A stretch of 47,727 nucleotides of DNA, from the NCBI GenBank assembly GCA_946410125.1, contig CAMJZF010000005.1, forward strand, positions 1 through 47,727, in the 5' to 3' direction. The position numbers and the translations under genes are program-made. The DNA comes from an uncultured Prevotellaceae bacterium (GTDB lineage Bacteria > Bacteroidota > Bacteroidia > Bacteroidales > Muribaculaceae). The number at the start of each line of letters is the position of its first letter. Position 1 is the stretch's first letter. Below, piece by piece: positions 44,498 through 47,727 of this stretch. The notes under the pieces are model-generated. The model had not been told where the DNA came from and made no database searches. It saw only the letters and a list, made by a program, of their open reading frames with translations.

Positions 44498-45274
44498 TCA
44501 CTGGTCATTGCCGAGAATCGTCTTGGCAATCAAGTCCAAAGCGTCAAAGTCGGTTTGGTCTACATGAACCGGCGTGACAGTAACATATCCCTTGCGCAAC
44601 CAGTAGAAGTCGGTTCGGTCATCGTTGGGGTTATCCTCTTCGTAGTTTCCCAGCATCCAGTAGTAGTCCAATCCACGAGGGTCAACACGGTGCTCCCAGG
44701 TGTTGGTCCATTTTCCGGGTGCAGTAATGGCTATCTTAGTTCCCTTGATTCCGTCATCAACATCGGGGATGTTGACATTCAGACACACATTCTTGGGCAG
44801 ACCTTTGTCGAGCACCTTGGCAATGACGTTGCGCATAATCGGGAGGCATGACGTGAAATCGGCATCCATTGCGTAATTGCCGAAACTGAAAGCCACACTT
44901 GGCAATCCCGCCATAGCCGCTTCCATGACCACGCCAAGCGTGCCGCTATAGAGCACACTATTGCCATGATTAAAGCCATGGTTCACCCCTGAGAGCACCA
45001 GGTCGACCTTTCGGTCACCCACGAGCACACCGAGTCCCAGCTTAGCGCAATCGGTAGGTGTGCCATTCACTGCATAGAGAGTGAGCCCCGGTTCCTCCTT
45101 CTTCTTGAGCACCCTAAGCGGCTCGGCCATGGTGATAGACGACGCCTTTCCACTCTGGTGGTTGAGCGGAGCTGCCACAATCAGGTCGCCAAATTCCCTC
45201 GCCACTTGAATTAAAGCCTTAAGTCCAGGATAGTTATAGCCATCATCATTACTTATAAAAATCAAAGGTCTCAT
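44498..45274 (-). CDS. surE: 5'/3'-nucleotidase SurE
   Basis: A 258-residue metal-dependent nucleotidase. The N-terminal FISNDDGY (6-13) binds the metal; APLNHQSGKASSIT and SGVNHGFNHG complete the site. It dephosphorylates nucleoside monophosphates and polyphosphate. Length is typical. It lies three bases after the copper ATPase gene and is probably co-transcribed with it, although no functional link is known. Confidence 0.95.
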   Translation of the reverse strand: MRPLIFISNDDGYNYPGLKALIQVAREFGDLIVAAPLNHQSGKASSITMAEPLRVLKKKEEPGLTLYAVNGTPTDCAKLGLGVLVGDRKVDLVLSGVNHGFNHGNSVLYSGTLGVVMEAAMAGLPSVAFSFGNYAMDADFTSCLPIMRNVIAKVLDKGLPKNVCLNVNIPDVDDGIKGTKIAITAPGKWTNTWEHRVDPRGLDYYWMLGNYEEDNPNDDRTDFYWLRKGYVTVTPVHVDQTDFDALDLIAKTILGNDQ

Positions 45275-45277
45275 ATA

Positions 45278-47227
45278 CTACATCTTTTTATATTTCAAAC
45301 GTAAACTATTAAGTACCACCGAGAGGCTGGAAAGAGCCATCAAAGCAGCCGCCCACATGGGAGTGATTTGGAAGTTGATGCCAAAGAGGTGCATCACTCC
45401 AGCAGCCAACGGGAGGCATACCAAGTTATAAATAAAAGCCCAGAAGAGATTCTGCCATATCATTTTCACGGTGCTCCTGCTCAGAGCCACAGCAGCAGGC
45501 AAATTGCTCAAGTCGTCACCCATAAGCGTTACCTGCGCCACGTCCATCGCGAGATCGGTCCCCGACCCTATGGCAATACCCACGTCGGCAAGAGCCAGAG
45601 CCTGAGTGTCGTTAATGCCGTCGCCCATCATCGCCACGGTTTTACCCTGGGCTTGCAACTCCTTGACCAGAGACTCTTTGTCGGAAGGCATAACATTGCT
45701 TTTATAGTGCTCAACACCTGCTTTTTGAGCCCAATACTTCACTGCGTCGTCCTTATCACCGCTGAGCATGTAGACCTCAATGCCTTGGTTTTTCAATGCT
45801 TCGACAGCCTCGCGAGCATTAGGCTTGAGCGACTCACGTTCATCGAGCGCCAAGCCATCGGCCTTAGTGAAATCAACCACATCCTTGTTAGGAATTGTGA
45901 TGGTGCCGGTCTTGTCGGTGACAAGAGCATCTACCTTGCACAGACGCTCGAGAGCTGCAGCATCCTTGATAAGGATTTTGCGCTCGGCAGCCTTCCCTAT
46001 TCCCACCATCAGAGCCGTTGGCGTTGCCAGCCCCATAGCACACGGGCAAGCCACCACCAGCACTGCCACTGCCGACATGATGGCGTGAGGCAGAGCATCG
46101 GCACCAGAAATAATGAGCCACAAGCCAAAGGTGAGCATGGCAATCGTCGCGACCACAGGGACAAAAACACTTGCCGCCTTGTCGACAAGACGCTGCACCG
46201 GAGCTTTAGAGCCCTGTGCCTGCTGCACAATGGCGATAATCTGTGCCAGTGCAGTATTCTCCCCAATCTCCCGAGCCCTCATTCTTATTCTGCCCTGACT
46301 CGGAATGGTACCGGCAAGCACCTTGTCGCCTATTCGTTTCACGGCTGGAGTGGGCTCGCCTGTTATCATACTCTCGTCGACATAGGCGGCATCGTGGGTC
46401 ATAAAACTCGATGCCCAGGTCACCTCGCCATCGACAGGAATCTTCTCACCTGCCCTGACTTCTAAAAGGTCACCTTTGTCAAGAGTAGAGATAGGAACCA
46501 TTTGTGCCTGAGGCTCACCCTCAACAGGCTGTTTCTTAGTGACAACCCTTGCCGTCTTTGGGGCCATGCCCATGAGTTGGCGCAAGCTGCTGGCAGTACT
46601 GTTTTTAGCCTTTTCTTCGAGAAGACGTCCGGTGAGGACAAATGCGATAATCATTGTAGCGGCATCGAAATAGGTGTGCCACTCAATGCCTCGCTCGCCC
46701 CAAGTTGCCTCACCCCAAAAGGTGTTAAAGACGCTGAACAGGAAGGCGATAGCCGTCGACAGGGTGACAAGGGTGTCCATGCTTGCCGTCTTGTGACGGA
46801 GCTGCTTGAAGGCATTGACATAGAACTGCCTGCCACAAATTATAATGCAGGCAAGGGCAAAGATGAGTGCCAGCTGGCAGGCTGCATCACGACCGCCCAC
46901 GTTGACTAATTGCATCGTCAGGCACATCACTATTGCCGAGAACACCCACGCCATGATGGTCTTGCGCCACAGCAGCTTGGACTCACGAGCTTCAATCTCA
47001 CGTAGACTTTGCCCGTCGTCAATGACGAGGTCGTATCCGATGTCACTAATCTGCTTCTTGATTTCTTCAAGAGTGACCTGCGATGGGTCAAAGTCGATGA
47101 GTGCAGTGCGTCCCACGAGGTTTACCGAAGCCTCGCTTATGCCGTGTATTGAGTTCAACTTGTTCTCCACATTGGCCGAACATGCCGAACAAGCCATGCC
47201 GATGACTGGTAGAGTCTTGCGCATCAA
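45278..47227 (-). CDS. Heavy-metal (copper-type) P1B ATPase lacking most of the nucleotide-binding domain
   Basis: A 649-residue membrane pump. An HMA domain (1-70) has GMACSAC (10-16). Eight membrane helices are present, with the copper-type CPC site in VACPCAMG (392-399). The TGE motif is at 289-291, the phosphorylation site DKTGT at 438-442, and GDGINDT at 535-541. Between DKTGTIT and the MLSGD motif (487-491) only about 43 residues remain, where P1B pumps normally carry some 170 including the ATP-binding SEHPL motif. Coding is otherwise intact. The ATG overlaps the chaperone stop by four bases. The likely role is copper export, if it is active at all. Confidence 0.88.
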   Translation of the reverse strand: MMRKTLPVIGMACSACSANVENKLNSIHGISEASVNLVGRTALIDFDPSQVTLEEIKKQISDIGYDLVIDDGQSLREIEARESKLLWRKTIMAWVFSAIVMCLTMQLVNVGGRDAACQLALIFALACIIICGRQFYVNAFKQLRHKTASMDTLVTLSTAIAFLFSVFNTFWGEATWGERGIEWHTYFDAATMIIAFVLTGRLLEEKAKNSTASSLRQLMGMAPKTARVVTKKQPVEGEPQAQMVPISTLDKGDLLEVRAGEKIPVDGEVTWASSFMTHDAAYVDESMITGEPTPAVKRIGDKVLAGTIPSQGRIRMRAREIGENTALAQIIAIVQQAQGSKAPVQRLVDKAASVFVPVVATIAMLTFGLWLIISGADALPHAIMSAVAVLVVACPCAMGLATPTALMVGIGKAAERKILIKDAAALERLCKVDALVTDKTGTITIPNKDVVDFTKADGLALDERESLKPNAREAVEALKNQGIEVYMLSGDKDDAVKYWAQKAGVEHYKSNVMPSDKESLVKELQAQGKTVAMMGDGINDTQALALADVGIAIGSGTDLAMDVAQVTLMGDDLSNLPAAVALSRSTVKMIWQNLFWAFIYNLVCLPLAAGVMHLFGINFQITPMWAAALMALSSLSVVLNSLRLKYKKM

Positions 47228-47436
47228 ATTGTCATTTCGAAGCGTCCGAGGTCGTCGACAGCATCTTTCATAGCCTGAGGTGTGACCACCGTCTCGTCGT
47301 AATCGACAGTAACACAGGCATCTTCAAGGCTTACTACCGCATCAAGAACTCCTGGCAAAGCCTTTATTGTTTTTTCCACGTTGGCTTTGCAGTTTACACA
47401 TTTCATCCCTGTAACTTTGAATGCTTTTTTTGTCAT
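47224..47436 (-). CDS. CopZ-like heavy-metal chaperone
   Basis: A 70-residue HMA-domain protein with the metal-binding motif GMKCVNCKANVE (CxxC). It would deliver copper to the ATPase encoded just downstream. I start it at MTKKAFKV (47,436), the usual family start; an ATG at 47,463 would add nine odd residues and overlaps the promoter box. It overlaps the ATPase start by four bases. Confidence 0.9.
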   Translation of the reverse strand: MTKKAFKVTGMKCVNCKANVEKTIKALPGVLDAVVSLEDACVTVDYDETVVTPQAMKDAVDDLGRFEMTI

Positions 47437-47462
47437 AATAAGTGTGGTTTTTAATTTGAGCA

Positions 47463-47470
47463 CAAAATTA
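47463..47470 (-). promoter_or_regulatory. Promoter -7 box of the copper operon
   Basis: TAATTTTG on the minus strand, ending 27 bases before the chaperone ATG. No clear -33 TTTG and no copper-sensor operator recognised. Confidence 0.55.
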
Positions 47471-47573
47471 ATGAAAAAAAATGAAATAATGGTGGTAGAG
47501 GTGGCGGTTTTCTTTTCTATCAGGATAGGAGTAACTAAGAATGACTAAGAGTGGGTAGGAGTGGGTATAAATA

Positions 47574-47606
47574 TAAGAGCGCCACGAGGGTATCTCGCGG
47601 CGCTTA
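47574..47606. terminator. GC-rich hairpin, possible terminator
   Basis: AGCGCCACGAG and CTCGCGGCGCT form a strong stem with one mismatch around GGTAT. Neither side has a good T run, so it may be a structural or weak terminator. It follows the partial gene on the minus strand. Confidence 0.4.
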
Positions 47607-47653
47607 AGGTTCTTGATTATTCCGTGTGGAAAAAAACCACTAAAACGTCTACT

Positions 47654-47727
47654 TTAGTTGCCGAGCATTATATCGTAGATTGCGGTGACATCGGCACTGG
47701 TGACATAGCCGTCGCCGTTGACGTCGG
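47654..47727 (-). CDS. C-terminal end of a dockerin-like secreted protein (partial)
   Basis: The reading frame enters from beyond the right edge and ends at TAA (47,654-47,656). The visible 23 residues read DVNGDGYVTSADVTAIYDIM and then LGN. This is a calcium-loop dockerin type I half-repeat (DxNxDGxVxxxD), frequent at the ends of Bacteroidales secreted proteins. The rest of the protein lies outside the window, so its function cannot be told. Confidence 0.8.
   Translation of the reverse strand, partial: DVNGDGYVTSADVTAIYDIMLGN

Noticed and set aside
45368-46465. A 365-codon plus-strand frame opposite the copper ATPase gene
   Set aside because: It is the antisense shadow of a clearly real gene with conserved motifs; the composition is His/Ser/Arg-rich and matches no family.

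Overview
The window looks like chromosomal DNA of a gut-type Bacteroidales bacterium, with Muribaculaceae or Prevotellaceae as the likeliest families; that placement is an inference. The grounds are many promoters of the Bacteroidetes form (TTTG, 19-21 bp, TAnnTTTG), the absence of obvious Shine-Dalgarno sequences, a hybrid two-component sensor with a C-terminal AraC domain, a DUF4369 lipoprotein, a C10 protease with a secretion-type tail, a dockerin-like C-terminus at the right edge and a SUI1-family protein.

Bases 1-720 are a gene-free patchwork of diverged repeats that ends in the promoter of a licD-like gene (721-1506, +). From 19290 leftwards to 1609 runs one long minus-strand surface-polysaccharide operon: UDP-glucose dehydrogenase, UDP-galactopyranose mutase, a Wzx-type flippase, eight glycosyltransferases, a membrane acyltransferase, an EpsG/Wzy-type polymerase, a nucleotidyltransferase-PLP enzyme fusion and an opine-dehydrogenase-like protein. 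Its middle part (about 10-18 kb) is visibly AT-rich, as usual for exchanged capsule genes. No initiating sugar-phosphate transferase and no Wza/Wzc export gene is present, so those must lie elsewhere. The last two operon genes plus the convergent licD form a plausible route to an unusual CDP-activated amine or opine phosphate decoration. I regard this as the best candidate in the window for an undescribed system.

Bases 19.3-27.3 kb hold a tRNA-Ala(GGC), a secreted C10 cysteine protease, the group ybaK-aroC-radical SAM, a second repeat-rich gap with two 9-bp tandem arrays, a lipid kinase-rlmH pair, and rpmE2 with a structured leader. From 27.5 to 33 kb a glycosidase-like lipoprotein is followed by a TPR-hybrid sensor kinase. 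From 33 to 38 kb come two lipoproteins, an MscS channel with an inserted charged segment, a TPR protein, tRNA-Ser(GGA), a YitT membrane protein and a small 2[4Fe-4S] ferredoxin. From 38.4 to 47.7 kb come an LtaS/sulfatase-type membrane transferase, a SUI1 protein with an AddA-like helicase-nuclease, SurE, a copper chaperone with a P-type ATPase that seems to lack its nucleotide-binding domain, and the tail of a dockerin-like protein.

All calls come from reading the sequence. No database search was run, so family names rest on recognised motifs, and comparisons with reference proteins are from memory.
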